NCBI GenBank assembly: GCA_047630355.1
Contig: JBLHXN010000016.1
Span: forward strand, 1-46,339
Reading direction: 5' to 3'
Source of the DNA: JANQUM01 sp047630355
Lineage (GTDB): Bacteria; Bacteroidota; Bacteroidia; Cytophagales; Spirosomataceae
DNA length: 46,339 nt
The first letter of the stretch is position 1. Each line of letters begins with the position of its first letter. The notes under the pieces were generated by a model. The model worked only from the letters and a program-made list of their open reading frames with translations. It made no database searches and was not told the origin of the DNA. This document shows, in pieces, positions 36,809-45,883 of this stretch. The position numbers and the translations under genes are program-made.

Positions 36809-37138
36809 GTAAAGTTTGATGTTCAAAGAATTTAACATCAATTTTCTTGCCAACTGATTTCCTACCAACCTAGTAGCTGGTATTTTCTCATTTTTACACC
36901 CAGTTGCTGGAAATAGTGACCCAAGCTGATGGCTAAATTTGCCCATTCGAACGATTTATAGCTCGATTACAAACTTATTGGGTGGGAAAACGTTTATTCA
37001 TTTCCTGATGCTAATCAAGAGTGCGGAGACTTTCAGAGATTTGACGAAAGTTTCGATTCGGACGGTTAAATATGGTTCTCAAAGAAATTAACCAACGGAA
37101 TATTCCTAATTTTGACCAACGGGATTTAACAAAATTTT
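36809..37138. other. Intergenic region without a recognisable gene
   Basis: 330 bases between the divergent haloperoxidase-like lipoprotein gene and cruF. I see no coding pattern. It holds a short inverted repeat GATGTT/AACATC near 36830-36840, a duplicated CCAACGG motif (about 37091 and 37115) around the cruF -7 element, and presumably promoters for both genes. Confidence 0.5.
37107..37114 (+). promoter_or_regulatory. Possible -7 element for cruF
   Basis: TAATTTTG matches TAnnTTTG, 25 bases before the ATG at 37139. It is flanked by two CCAACGG copies that could bind a regulator. No clear -33 TTG. Confidence 0.45.
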
Positions 37139-37762
37139 ATGTTGAAACTAAAACCGACGCTTTATTTACTATTATCTATGTACGTAGCCGGAGTAATTGG
37201 TCTGAACTTAGATTCTACTACCGGGCTTTTCAAAATCCTCACCCCTTTTAACTTACTCTTTTCAACTTTCGTTTTGCTGTATTTTCACCTTGACAAAAGC
37301 AAATTTTTCATTTTCTTCGTGGTCGTCACTTTCATGATTGGCTACTGGATTGAGGTGGTTGGCGTAAACACGGGACTGATATTTGGCAAATACGAATACG
37401 ACACCACATTGGGTTTTGAGGTTTTCAACGTTCCGTTAATTATCGGTTTTAACTGGCTAATTGTTGCCTACTGTTCGGGGCACCTGGTTCACAAATTAGC
37501 CGTTCCCAAAATTGTTCAAATCATTTTAGCTGCACTGCTCATGACAACTTTCGATTACGTAGTTGAGCCCGTTGCTATTCGCCTTGATATGTGGTCTTGG
37601 TTTGGGAAAGAGCCGCCTTTGAGTAATTACGTGGGTTGGTTTATTACCTCTTTTGTGATTCAAATCATCTACTTTTACGCTCCGTTCAAAAAAGAGAATC
37701 CGGTAGCTGTTTGGCTTTTTGCTTTGCAAACCTTATTTTTCGGAATACAGCGGTTACTCTAA
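37139..37762 (+). CDS. cruF: Carotenoid biosynthesis protein, CruF-type hydratase
   Basis: A 207-residue integral membrane protein with about six helices. It carries IGYWIEVVGVNTGLIFGKYE, NWLIVAYCSGHL and FDYVVEPVAIRLDMWSW, the conserved regions of the CruF/DUF422 family (1',2'-carotenoid hydratase). It would hydrate carotenoid ends in the cytoplasmic membrane. No other carotenoid gene is nearby. Symbol assigned by family. Confidence 0.85.
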   Translation: MLKLKPTLYLLLSMYVAGVIGLNLDSTTGLFKILTPFNLLFSTFVLLYFHLDKSKFFIFFVVVTFMIGYWIEVVGVNTGLIFGKYEYDTTLGFEVFNVPLIIGFNWLIVAYCSGHLVHKLAVPKIVQIILAALLMTTFDYVVEPVAIRLDMWSWFGKEPPLSNYVGWFITSFVIQIIYFYAPFKKENPVAVWLFALQTLFFGIQRLL

Positions 37763-37800
37763 TCACTGCTTTAACAATACTTCATCAACCAATACCTTAA

Positions 37801-39015
37801 ATGAAAACTATTTTTTCGACCAAAAATACCGAGGAACTCATTCCCAAAATTGAAAAGTTTATTGAGGAAGAGCTTTACCCCCTCGAAACCTCCGAAACTT
37901 TATCAGGAAATTTTTCTGACGTAGAGCCACAACTTCACGAACTAAGAAAGAAAGTAAAAGAAATGGGAATGTGGGGTCTTGCCCTACCCAAAGAAGCCCA
38001 CGGCTACGGATTAACGCTCTGCGAATTTGGACAAATAAGCGAAGCATTAGCTAAATCTCCGTTCGGGCATTTTGTATTCAATAGTCAGGCTCCCGACATC
38101 GGGAACATGGAGTTGATGCACAAATACGCCAACGAATCGCTTCAAGAAAAGTACCTTGAGCCTTTAATCAAAGGCGAAATAAGAAGTTGCTTCTCTATGA
38201 CCGAGCCAGAATTTGCGGGCTCAAACCCAACACGAATGGGAACAACCGCCGTGAAAGACGGCGATAATTACGTTATCAACGGGCACAAATGGTTTACCTC
38301 TTCCGCAGACGGAGCGGCGTTTGCCATAGTAATGGCGGTCACTGACCCTGACGCTTCCCGTCACCAAAGAGCATCACAGATTTTAGTGCCACTTGATTCT
38401 CCCGGTTACGAGTTTGTCCGTAATATTCCAATCATGGGACACGCCGGAGATAGCTGGGCGAGCCACGCCGAAGTAAGATATAACGATGTTGTAGTACCGC
38501 AAAGCAATCTTATTGGTGCGGAAGGTGCCGGATTTTTGTTGGCTCAAGAACGCTTGGGGCCTGGAAGAATTCACCACTGCATGCGTTTTATCGGAATTGC
38601 AGAACGGGCGTTTGATTTAATGGTTCGTTATGCAATTAGTCGTGAGCTGCGGGAAGGAACAACGCTTGCTCACATGCAAAGTATTCAAAATTTTATTGCC
38701 GATAGCCGAGCCGAAATAAACGCCGCCCGATTAATGGTACTTGATACCGCTGATAAAATCGATAAGCACGGAAGTGCAGCGGTAAGAAACGAGATTTCGA
38801 CCATAAAGTTTTTCACGGCAAATATGATGCTACGGGTAATTGACCGTTCTATCCAAACGCACGGAGCTTTGGGAATGACAAATGACATAATACTTTCTTA
38901 CTGGTACGCCCACGAACGTGCCGCCCGTATTTACGACGGTGCCGACGAAGTACACAAAGCTGCACTGGCACGAAGTATTTTCAAAAATTATGGCTTCGAC
39001 GTAACAAAAAAGTGA
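37801..39015 (+). CDS. Acyl-CoA dehydrogenase
   Basis: A 404-residue FAD enzyme of the acyl-CoA dehydrogenase family: CFSMTEPEFAGSNPTRMGTT (FAD/substrate region), WFTSSADGAAFAIVM, the middle beta domain, and the C-terminal helices with RSIQTHGALGMTNDIILSYW and RIYDGADEVHKAALA. It oxidises acyl-CoA to enoyl-CoA. The stop overlaps the start of the phosphotransferase gene (TGATG at 39013-39017), so the two are translationally coupled. The same pair is fused in ACAD10/11-like proteins, supporting joint action on 4-hydroxyacyl-CoA-type substrates (inference). Confidence 0.92.
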   Translation: MKTIFSTKNTEELIPKIEKFIEEELYPLETSETLSGNFSDVEPQLHELRKKVKEMGMWGLALPKEAHGYGLTLCEFGQISEALAKSPFGHFVFNSQAPDIGNMELMHKYANESLQEKYLEPLIKGEIRSCFSMTEPEFAGSNPTRMGTTAVKDGDNYVINGHKWFTSSADGAAFAIVMAVTDPDASRHQRASQILVPLDSPGYEFVRNIPIMGHAGDSWASHAEVRYNDVVVPQSNLIGAEGAGFLLAQERLGPGRIHHCMRFIGIAERAFDLMVRYAISRELREGTTLAHMQSIQNFIADSRAEINAARLMVLDTADKIDKHGSAAVRNEISTIKFFTANMMLRVIDRSIQTHGALGMTNDIILSYWYAHERAARIYDGADEVHKAALARSIFKNYGFDVTKK

Positions 39016-40091
39016 TGGAAGTAGGAAGCAATAAGTCAGTTGACGTCAGGAGCAACGAAGAAATAAATATTGAAGAATTAAATGCGTTACTTACGGCTAA
39101 AAATCAGGTCGTTGGTAACGTATTGTCAATTCGGCAGTTTCCCGGAGGTTTTTCTAACCTCACTTATTTAGTGGAAACGGATACAACGAATTTGGTTTTA
39201 CGTCGTCCGCCCGCCGGAGCAAAGCATATCAAAGGTGGACACGATATGATGCGTGAATACCGATTATTGGAAGCAATTAAGAAATCGGGGTTTGAACAAG
39301 TGCCAAATCCCGTATTTTTATCAGAAGGAGATAATTTCCTGGACGCTCCATTTTATTTAATGGAAAAAGTGGACGGTGTTATCTTCCGTGCCTCTGATGC
39401 TCCGAATCTGCTAAAAACGCAACCGCCCGAAACGTTTAAGGCAATCTCGATCGCTTTGTGCGATACGTTGGTAGATTTACATTCGATTGATATCGTAAAA
39501 ACTGATTTGGTGTCGATTGGAAAACCAGAGGGTTACATTACACGGCAGGTAGAAGGCTGGTACAAACGTTACGAGAAATCGCAAACGGACGATTTACCCG
39601 TAATAAAAGAATTATACGATTGGCTGATAAAGAATATACCAACGGAGCAAACCCCTACGCTCATTCACAATGATTTCAAGTATGACAATGTTGTCCTAAA
39701 TCCCGAAAACCTCAGCGAAATCAGAGCGATTCTGGATTGGGAAATGACAACCGTTGGCGACCCACTGATGGATGTCGGAACGGCACTTTCGTACTGGTGC
39801 GAAGCACGCGACGATGATTTCACGAAAACGTTTAACCTTTCGTGGTTGCCAGGCAATTTGACCCGTCAGGAGTTCGCTGCTCGTTACGAAGCAAAAAGCG
39901 GACGGGATCTAAGCAATATATTGTACTATTACGCTTTTGGATTATTCAAAAATAGCGTAGTTCTTCAGCAAATTTACAATCGTTTTAAGTTGGGCTTAAC
40001 CAAAGACCCACGATTTGGAAGCCTTATTTTTGGCGTAAAAGTGCTTTCGACGAAAGCAGCGAAGAGTATCGAGAAAAACCGAATGGAATAA
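39015..40091 (+). CDS. Phosphotransferase family protein (APH/ACAD10-N-like)
   Basis: A 358-residue kinase-like protein. It has LVLRRPPAGAKHIKGGHDMM (nucleotide-binding Lys region), the catalytic loop LIHNDFKYDNVVLN (HxDxxxxN) and the metal-binding ILDWEMTTVGDPLMDVG. This pattern is that of aminoglycoside-phosphotransferase-like enzymes linked to acyl-CoA dehydrogenases. ATG at 39015-39017 overlaps the upstream stop; an in-frame GTG one codon earlier (39012) is less likely. Probably phosphorylates a hydroxyacyl-CoA for the neighbouring dehydrogenase (inference from fused homologues). Confidence 0.88.
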   Translation: MEVGSNKSVDVRSNEEINIEELNALLTAKNQVVGNVLSIRQFPGGFSNLTYLVETDTTNLVLRRPPAGAKHIKGGHDMMREYRLLEAIKKSGFEQVPNPVFLSEGDNFLDAPFYLMEKVDGVIFRASDAPNLLKTQPPETFKAISIALCDTLVDLHSIDIVKTDLVSIGKPEGYITRQVEGWYKRYEKSQTDDLPVIKELYDWLIKNIPTEQTPTLIHNDFKYDNVVLNPENLSEIRAILDWEMTTVGDPLMDVGTALSYWCEARDDDFTKTFNLSWLPGNLTRQEFAARYEAKSGRDLSNILYYYAFGLFKNSVVLQQIYNRFKLGLTKDPRFGSLIFGVKVLSTKAAKSIEKNRME

Positions 40092-40110
40092 TTTAATGAA
40101 GTTGGGTTAG

Positions 40111-40899
40111 TTATTGCGTCTTAGACACAAAACTCCCCCAACTTTTTTTAATTAGCTCATACGTAAGATTTTCAATAAAATAACTTCCTGCCGCGGGGTC
40201 ATTGACTTCTTTAAGGTAAGCCTCCTCAGCTAAGATAAGTGAGGTATTCCGAGCAATTCGAGAACTGAATTCACTATCAGTTTTATCAAAGGGTACTATA
40301 TGCAAAGTATCGCAGCCACCAGTTATACCAGACATCGCCATCGTGGTTGCCCGCACAATATTTATGTATTCGTTATCTGTTTTATAAGATGTTTCGTCAG
40401 TTACGCCTTTCAGAGAAAGCTTGATTTCATCATTGTAAACGGCTAATAATCTGACAATTAATAATCTGACTGCCCGAATTTTGGAAATTGTCAGTAGGTA
40501 GTCAAGGGTTAATCTCACTTCTACTTCAACGAGTACAGGAAGGAAATTTGAGCCAAAATTACTCTTTGCGGCTAAGAACTGTTGAGCCTTGAAAACCAGT
40601 TCGCTGATTTCTTCAATTACATCATCCTGGTTTTCGGTAGAGATACTTGTTTCCTTACTTCGGGAGTTTTTTAACTCTTCCGCATTCAAAAATTCCCACC
40701 CAGGTTCCTTCTTTTGAGCTTGCTGAATATTTGAAAGTATTTCCGCCGGCACAATGTATGATTGAGCGTATGAATCTACATTTATGTGCTTGCCGATAAC
40801 TCGCGTAAGTGTTTCCTCAAATGACTTATCTTTAATTTCGCTTAATGCTTTTTCACGCCAGGCAGAACTAACTGCTTTATCAAACTCAGGATACTCCAT
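40111..40899 (-). CDS. Internally shortened methylmalonyl-CoA mutase-like protein
   Basis: From ATG at 40897-40899 (MEYPEFDKAV) a 262-residue protein. Residues 1-45 match the N-terminus of mutase small subunits (FEETLTRVIGKHINVDSY). From about 110 on it matches the end of the barrel: SKIRAVRLL, VRATTMAMSGITGGCDTLHI, VPFDK, RIARNTSLILAEEAYL and VNDPAAGSYFIENLTYEL. Small subunits usually have well over 400 residues, so the middle of the TIM barrel and any B12 domain are missing, with no frame break. No mutB is adjacent. Enzymatic activity is doubtful. A TTG three codons upstream is the other possible start. Confidence 0.78.
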   Translation of the reverse strand: MEYPEFDKAVSSAWREKALSEIKDKSFEETLTRVIGKHINVDSYAQSYIVPAEILSNIQQAQKKEPGWEFLNAEELKNSRSKETSISTENQDDVIEEISELVFKAQQFLAAKSNFGSNFLPVLVEVEVRLTLDYLLTISKIRAVRLLIVRLLAVYNDEIKLSLKGVTDETSYKTDNEYINIVRATTMAMSGITGGCDTLHIVPFDKTDSEFSSRIARNTSLILAEEAYLKEVNDPAAGSYFIENLTYELIKKSWGSFVSKTQ

Positions 40900-41099
40900 T
40901 TCTGTCAATTGTATTATTCCAATAAAGATAGCTTGTAATTCTGATGAAAGATAGAAACAAAATTGTATTAATAAAAGGTTTTACTAAACCACGAAAATTA
41001 GGTGATGAATTTCATTGGTACGGAGCTATTAATCTCTAATTTTGTCGTTTGCGAAAATTGGCACAGCCAAGAAATTCTTTTATAACCTCTAATTAATCC

Positions 41100-42521
41100 G
41101 TGTCCGAAAACCCTGCACATATTGCTTGGGGCAAGTGCCTCCAAATCATTCGAGATAATACCTCAGAGCAGAGTTATAAAACTTGGTTTGAGCCAATAAA
41201 ACCATTCAAACTGGACGGTGCAAAACTAACAATACAGGTTCCGAGTCAGTTTTTTTACGAGTGGTTAGAAGAAAATTACGTGCAACTTTTACGGAAGGCG
41301 TTGGATTTTGCCATTGGCAGAAACGGACTTTTAGAATATTCAATCATTGTTGACAGCGGAAACCGAACGCAAAATAAGCCGCCGATTGCCGTCAATATGA
41401 CGAATACCAAGACAAGTTCAAAACTTCCTCCCGCACCTGATCCGAAAGAACGGACGGTGAGAAGCCCGTTTGATCTTCGTAGCTTACAAAATAATTTAGA
41501 GTCATACCTCAACCCGAATTATACGTTTGACAATTATATTGAAGGTGATTGCAATCGGTTGGCACGTGCCGCCAGTTTTGCCGTTGCCCAAAAACCAAGC
41601 GTTACTTCGTTTAACCCGTTGATGATTTACGGAGGTGTTGGACTAGGAAAAACTCACTTGGTGCAAGCAATTGGTAATTACATCAAGAACCGCATGTCCG
41701 AGAAATTTGTGTTGTACGTTTCTTCCGAGAAATTTACAAACCAATTTATCAACTCTATTCGGGAGAACAACCTACAGGACTTCATGAGTTTTTATATGCA
41801 GGTCGATATTTTGATTATGGACGACGTGCAGTTTCTTTCCGGTAAAGAGAAAACGCAGGAAACGTTTTTTCATATCTTTAATCACTTGTACCAATCCGGC
41901 AAACAGATTGTGATGACTTCTGACCGACCACCGAGAGAATTGGACGGGATGGAAGACCGACTATTGTCTCGTTTTAAATGGGGATTGACCGCAGATTTAC
42001 AAACGCCCGATTACGAAACCCGCATCGCGATTATTCAAAAGAAGCTGAATAATGAAGGAATTCATATCGAATATGAAATAATTGAATACCTTGCTCATAG
42101 CATTGATTCTAACATTCGCGAATTAGAAGGCGTGATTATTTCACTTATTGCCCAAGCCTCGCTTACAAGAAAGGACATTGATTTAAACCTTGCTAAAAAT
42201 ACGCTAAAACACACCATTAGTGAAGCCGATCGGGAAGTTACGATTGACACAATTATTGATGCAATTGCAGAAACATACGACGTTAGAATTCCAGATTTGA
42301 AAGGAAAGAGCCGTTTACGAAGTATTGTGTTACCACGTCAGGTGGCGATGTATTTGGCAAAAAATCTTACGAATTTGTCGTTGAAATCAATCGGTTATCA
42401 TTTTGGAGGACGTGATCACAGTACCGTGATTCACGCGATTCACACCATCAACGACTTGATGGATACTAACCGGGATTTGAAAGATAAGGTGACTCGTTTG
42501 ATGAAACGGTTTACAAAGTAA
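41100..42521 (+). CDS. dnaA: Chromosomal replication initiator DnaA
   Basis: A 473-residue DnaA with all four domains: N-terminal oligomerisation domain (WGKCLQIIRDNTSEQSYKTW), a short linker, the AAA+ domain with NPLMIYGGVGLGKTHLVQAI, ILIMDDVQFLSGKEKTQETF and LLSRFKWG, and the DNA-binding domain with GGRDHSTVIHAI. It opens the origin to start replication. The start is GTG at 41100 (MSENPAHIAWG), matching family N-termini. I see no DnaA-box cluster (TTATNCACA) in the 190 bases upstream, so the origin may be elsewhere. The last 11 bases overlap the end of coaE on the other strand. Confidence 0.97.
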   Translation: MSENPAHIAWGKCLQIIRDNTSEQSYKTWFEPIKPFKLDGAKLTIQVPSQFFYEWLEENYVQLLRKALDFAIGRNGLLEYSIIVDSGNRTQNKPPIAVNMTNTKTSSKLPPAPDPKERTVRSPFDLRSLQNNLESYLNPNYTFDNYIEGDCNRLARAASFAVAQKPSVTSFNPLMIYGGVGLGKTHLVQAIGNYIKNRMSEKFVLYVSSEKFTNQFINSIRENNLQDFMSFYMQVDILIMDDVQFLSGKEKTQETFFHIFNHLYQSGKQIVMTSDRPPRELDGMEDRLLSRFKWGLTADLQTPDYETRIAIIQKKLNNEGIHIEYEIIEYLAHSIDSNIRELEGVIISLIAQASLTRKDIDLNLAKNTLKHTISEADREVTIDTIIDAIAETYDVRIPDLKGKSRLRSIVLPRQVAMYLAKNLTNLSLKSIGYHFGGRDHSTVIHAIHTINDLMDTNRDLKDKVTRLMKRFTK

Positions 42522-43101
42522 TAAACTGACTATAAAGTTTTAATACTTGCTCTAATACTAAATCCCCTTCGTTATTGTGAACAACAAAGTCAGCTAATTC
42601 GATAAACTCTTCGTCGGATTTCTGATTCTTGATAATTCCTTTCACCTGATCGGTAGTACGGTGAGCATCTCGTTTTAAAATACGGCTGACGCGTGTTTCG
42701 ATATCGGCGTAAACAACAACTACATAATCTAAATCATTTCCGCTTTTAGCAGCATTCATAATTGCCGCTTCATAGACAACGCATTGACGATCAACATTTT
42801 CATAAAACCATTTGATTACATCATTCCGAACTGCCGGATGTACAATATTGTTGAGTTTTTTCAATAATCCAGCGTCTGAAAAAACTAATTCAGCAACAAA
42901 AGTACGGTTATAAGTTACGTCTTCTGTGTATGCTTCCTCACCCAGTAAATCAATAATTGCAGCTTTTACCTGAGTATTTTCGTGAATTATTGATTTCGCT
43001 CGGTTATCTGCGTTGTAGGTAGGAACCCCCAACATCGAAAATGCCTTGCTCACAATGCTCTTGCCGCTACCAATTCCTCCCGTAATTCCGACTTTAATCA
43101 T
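42511..43101 (-). CDS. coaE: Dephospho-CoA kinase CoaE
   Basis: A 196-residue P-loop kinase: MIKVGITGGIGSGKSIVSKA (Walker A), then VPTYNADNRAKSIIHE, HPAVRNDVIKWF, VVVVYADIETRVSRILKRD. It phosphorylates dephospho-CoA in the last step of CoA synthesis. ATG at 43099-43101 overlaps the stop of the gamma-carbonic-anhydrase-like gene by one base; the 3' end overlaps dnaA by 11 bases on the opposite strand. Confidence 0.95.
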   Translation of the reverse strand: MIKVGITGGIGSGKSIVSKAFSMLGVPTYNADNRAKSIIHENTQVKAAIIDLLGEEAYTEDVTYNRTFVAELVFSDAGLLKKLNNIVHPAVRNDVIKWFYENVDRQCVVYEAAIMNAAKSGNDLDYVVVVYADIETRVSRILKRDAHRTTDQVKGIIKNQKSDEEFIELADFVVHNNEGDLVLEQVLKLYSQFITL

Positions 43102-43619
43102 TAATTTTCTTCGTTAAACCATGAAGCATATTTTACGTAGTTATTAGCCGTTCTCAGAAAAACTTCGGCGTTAGATCCGTCCACATTTTTGAGGAATTTT
43201 GCCGGATTTCCCGCCCAAATTGTGTTTGGCGGCACTATTTTATTTTGCGTCACAATAGCTCCAGCGGCAATAATAGAGTTTTTACCAATTATGGCTCCGT
43301 CCATCACAATTGCCCCCATTCCGATAAGTACTTCGTCTTCCACAACGCAGCCGTGTAAAATGGCATTATGTCCAATACTTACACGGTTCCCAATGATTGT
43401 TTTCGTTTTTTTATACGTACAATGTATTACCGCACCGTCTTGAACGTTCACTTTATCCCCCATCACAACACTGTTTACATCTCCCCTGATTACGGCGTTG
43501 AACCAAACGGTGCATTCGTCGCCCATTTTCACATCGCCAACAATAGTCGCATTCGGAGCAAACCAACAATTTTCGCCTTGTTCGGGAAATTTGTCTTCAA
43601 CGGGTAAGATTAATGCCAT
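43101..43619 (-). CDS. Gamma-carbonic-anhydrase-like hexapeptide-repeat protein
   Basis: A 172-residue left-handed beta-helix protein with hexapeptide repeats (ATIVGDVKMGDECTVWFNAV, IRGDVNSVVMGD, IGHNAILHGCVVEDEVLIGM, IIAAGAIVTQNKIVPPNTIW). Metal-binding His residues appear at AVIHC, SIGHNAILHG. This is the YrdA/CaiE/gamma-CA-like group, usually trimeric; carbonic anhydrase activity is variable in the group. First gene of a two-gene unit with coaE. Confidence 0.9.
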   Translation of the reverse strand: MALILPVEDKFPEQGENCWFAPNATIVGDVKMGDECTVWFNAVIRGDVNSVVMGDKVNVQDGAVIHCTYKKTKTIIGNRVSIGHNAILHGCVVEDEVLIGMGAIVMDGAIIGKNSIIAAGAIVTQNKIVPPNTIWAGNPAKFLKNVDGSNAEVFLRTANNYVKYASWFNEEN

Positions 43620-43717
43620 AAATAAATATTTGATTTGTAGGTGGTAGTTGTTTTACAACAGATTGCTTGTGACCATACAATCCTTGAGATTCAGCACAAA
43701 GATTAACATATTAAACA

Positions 43718-43746
43718 TATTTTTGTTCTCGAATCAAAAATAAGGA
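43718..43746 (+). promoter_or_regulatory. dtd -7 element and Shine-Dalgarno site
   Basis: TATTTTTG at 43718-43725 matches TAnnTTTG. AAGGAG at 43742-43747 lies directly before the ATG at 43748, closer than usual. A clear Shine-Dalgarno is unusual in this window. Confidence 0.4.
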
Positions 43747-43747
43747 G

Positions 43748-44200
43748 ATGATTGCAGTAATTCAACGGGTAAAAGAAGCGGATGTAAAAATTGATGAAGT
43801 TATCAAGGGAAAAATCAGTCAGGGATTGGTAATTCTATTGGGAATAGCGGAGGACGACGACGAAACCGACATTGAGTGGTTGACTACCAAGATTTGCGGA
43901 TTACGTATTTTCGGAGATGAAGAAGGCAAAATGAACCTAAATATCGGACAAGTTTCGGGTGAAATACTCCTGATTAGTCAATTCACGCTGCACGCTTCCA
44001 CAAAAAAAGGAAACCGACCGTCCTTTATTAAAGCCGCAAAACCTGATTTGGCGATTCTGCTTTACGAGAAAGCGATTTTAACATTAAAGCAAAAGCTGGG
44101 TAAAAGTATTGAAACGGGAACATTTGGGGCAGATATGCAAGTTAGCTTAATAAATGACGGACCGGTTACAATTATCATCGACTCTAGAGACCGAAAATAG
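43748..44200 (+). CDS. dtd: D-aminoacyl-tRNA deacylase Dtd
   Basis: A 150-residue Dtd1-type enzyme with MIAVIQRVKEADVKID, VILLGIAEDDDETDIEWL, the catalytic-site SQFTLHAST (SQFTL) and NRPSFIKAAKPDLA with the GPVT motif near the end (NDGPVTIIID). It removes D-amino acids from tRNA. Full length for the family. Converges on mscL with a 7-base gap. Confidence 0.96.
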   Translation: MIAVIQRVKEADVKIDEVIKGKISQGLVILLGIAEDDDETDIEWLTTKICGLRIFGDEEGKMNLNIGQVSGEILLISQFTLHASTKKGNRPSFIKAAKPDLAILLYEKAILTLKQKLGKSIETGTFGADMQVSLINDGPVTIIIDSRDRK

Positions 44201-44207
44201 ATTAGCC

Positions 44208-44636
44208 TTATTTTTTCAACAACTCATTTTGCTTTTCGAGTAAGTCAGCAACCTTGTTTAATAATTCGATATTTTTAGGCGTTTTCACAGTTTCATCCTG
44301 AACGTCGTCCGCTTTATTTTTCAGTTTATTGATAAATTTGACAATCAGAAAAACCGTTAAACTTACGATTAGAAAATCGATTGAGGTCTCAAACAACTTT
44401 CCATAACCAATGGCAATTTCCTCCACGTTGGTAACGTCTCCAACCACCTGAGCTTCCCGCAAAATGAACTTTTTATTTTCTAAATTGAGTCCGTCGGTCA
44501 AAAAAGATAGTGGTGGCAGAAAAATCTCTTTAACCAGCACATCCACCACCTTGTTGAACGCCGCACCAATAATCACGCCGATGGCGATATCAATCATGTT
44601 ACCTTTTACGGCAAACTCCTTAAACTCTTTGAGCAT
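44208..44636 (-). CDS. mscL: Large-conductance mechanosensitive channel MscL
   Basis: A 142-residue channel: MLKEFKEFAVKGNMIDIAIG with VIIGAAFNKVVDVLVKEIFL (TM1), a periplasmic loop, TM2 (SIDFLIVSLTVFLIVKFINKL) and a cytoplasmic helix bundle (ELLNKVADLLEKQNELLKK). It opens under membrane tension to release solutes. Length and layout are typical. Confidence 0.96.
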   Translation of the reverse strand: MLKEFKEFAVKGNMIDIAIGVIIGAAFNKVVDVLVKEIFLPPLSFLTDGLNLENKKFILREAQVVGDVTNVEEIAIGYGKLFETSIDFLIVSLTVFLIVKFINKLKNKADDVQDETVKTPKNIELLNKVADLLEKQNELLKK

Positions 44637-44642
44637 CTTTTC

Positions 44643-44915
44643 TTAATTTCTAATCTCGAACGGAAAAATATTAGTTGCGAGGATATGAAATCCAGTTTTC
44701 TTAACGAGTTCCTGAATTTCTGTAACCCGCAAAAACTGACTCGTAAAAATGTGTATTTGAGAAGGGAAAACTTCGCTGTTTACCCTCACCTCTTTGATTT
44801 CTGGTATTTGTAGAAGTTGAGTTTTAATATTTTCGAGATCGGCAGCTTCGTTAGCGTCAGTTGTGAAAATTTTCCCTTTTTCATCGGGAGTTACAATATC
44901 TTTTGGAATATTCAT
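44643..44915 (-). CDS. Small HMA-like domain protein
   Basis: From ATG at 44913-44915 (MNIPKDIVTPDEKGKIFTTD) a 90-residue protein with the beta-alpha-beta pattern of a ferredoxin-like/HMA fold (LENIKTQLLQIPEIKEVRVN, FLRVTEIQELVKKTGF). The metal-binding CxxC of HMA domains is absent, so it probably does not bind copper. The upstream in-frame TTG start directly after hisA would add 14 residues and is less likely. It sits between hisA and mscL on the same strand. Confidence 0.65.
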   Translation of the reverse strand: MNIPKDIVTPDEKGKIFTTDANEAADLENIKTQLLQIPEIKEVRVNSEVFPSQIHIFTSQFLRVTEIQELVKKTGFHILATNIFPFEIRN

Positions 44916-44957
44916 GGGTTTACTATTTTTCACAATGTAGAAAAAAATATGCCGCAA

Positions 44958-45686
44958 TCAGGAATTTAGAATAAACTGCTCGAGTTGTTTCAGCGAAATC
45001 CGATTTTCGTAAATGGCTTTCCCAATAATCACTCCAAAAATACCTATTTCGGCGAGGGCTTCCACGTCCGCAAATTTACTCACGCCGCCGCTCGCGATGA
45101 TATTCAGTTTCGGGAATTGCTGTTTCATGTCCTTGTACATTTCTACGTTCGGTCCCTGTAGCATTCCGTCTTTGGCTACATCGGTACTAATTGTGTAACG
45201 AATACCTTTTTCAACGTATTTTTCGAGGAAATCAGTTAACCACAAATCGGACGTTTCCTGCCAACCGCTTACCGCAATTTTTCCCGCTTTAGCATCTGCT
45301 CCCAAAATTATTTTTTCACTCCCGAAATCGGCAAGCCATTGCTCTACGAGCTCTTCATTTTTTACCGCAATACTACCCGCCGTAACCTGAGTTGCCCCAA
45401 AGTCAAACACCGCCCGAATATCATCATCGGTTTGAACTCCCCCGCCAAAATCAACCGCAAGTTTTGTCTTGGAAGCGATGGCATCAAGTACTTTAAAATT
45501 AACCACTTTCTTCTGCTTCGCTCCGTCGAGATCAACTAAATGAAGCCGCCGGATTCCCGCATCCTCAAATTGTTTGGCGACTTCCAGCGGGTTTTCGTTG
45601 TAAATTACTTTTTGGGCGTAATCTCCCTGAGAAAGCCGAACGCATTTTCCGTCAATAATATCAATGGCGGGGATTATTTGAAGCAT
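44958..45686 (-). CDS. hisA: HisA, phosphoribosylformimino-AICAR isomerase
   Basis: A 242-residue TIM-barrel isomerase of histidine synthesis: IIPAIDIIDGKCVRLSQGDY with catalytic Asp8, LHLVDLDGAK, FGGGVQT, STDVAKDGMLQGPN (second catalytic Asp) and IIASGGVSKFADVEAL. hisH lies upstream on the same strand, as in many Bacteroidota his operons, but 326 bases containing a repeat separate them. Confidence 0.96.
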   Translation of the reverse strand: MLQIIPAIDIIDGKCVRLSQGDYAQKVIYNENPLEVAKQFEDAGIRRLHLVDLDGAKQKKVVNFKVLDAIASKTKLAVDFGGGVQTDDDIRAVFDFGATQVTAGSIAVKNEELVEQWLADFGSEKIILGADAKAGKIAVSGWQETSDLWLTDFLEKYVEKGIRYTISTDVAKDGMLQGPNVEMYKDMKQQFPKLNIIASGGVSKFADVEALAEIGIFGVIIGKAIYENRISLKQLEQFILNS

Positions 45687-45756
45687 TTTAAGTTGTTAAT
45701 TTAGTGTGTTTTAGCTTATTAGTTGCTGAGTTTCCATTCTTCGTTTACCTTAAAAA

Positions 45757-45852
45757 TTAATTATTAGCGGTTAGGTATTGAAAATAAGTTCTCTGTAAAA
45801 AACGAGAATGCTTTTGTTCGCGGCGGCGACCCATAAGCCACCAATAACGCAT
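45757..45852 (-). CDS. Possible 31-residue basic protein
   Basis: ATG at 45850-45852 opens MRYWWLMGRRREQKHSRFLQ, RTYFQYLTANN to TAA at 45757-45759. It lies in the his orientation between hisH and hisA and is rich in Trp, Arg and Tyr. No family is recognised, and an ORF this short can occur by chance. Reported as a candidate only. Confidence 0.3.
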   Translation of the reverse strand: MRYWWLMGRRREQKHSRFLQRTYFQYLTANN

Positions 45853-45883
45853 TTATTAATTTATTGGTTGTCAATTATTTTAT

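Noticed and set aside
36809..36946. N-terminal extension of the haloperoxidase-like lipoprotein (46 extra residues)
   Set aside because: The lipoprotein signal begins at ATG 36806-36808; the extension would bury it.
40909..41099. Possible oriC with DnaA boxes upstream of dnaA
   Set aside because: No TTATNCACA-type motifs were seen in this gap.
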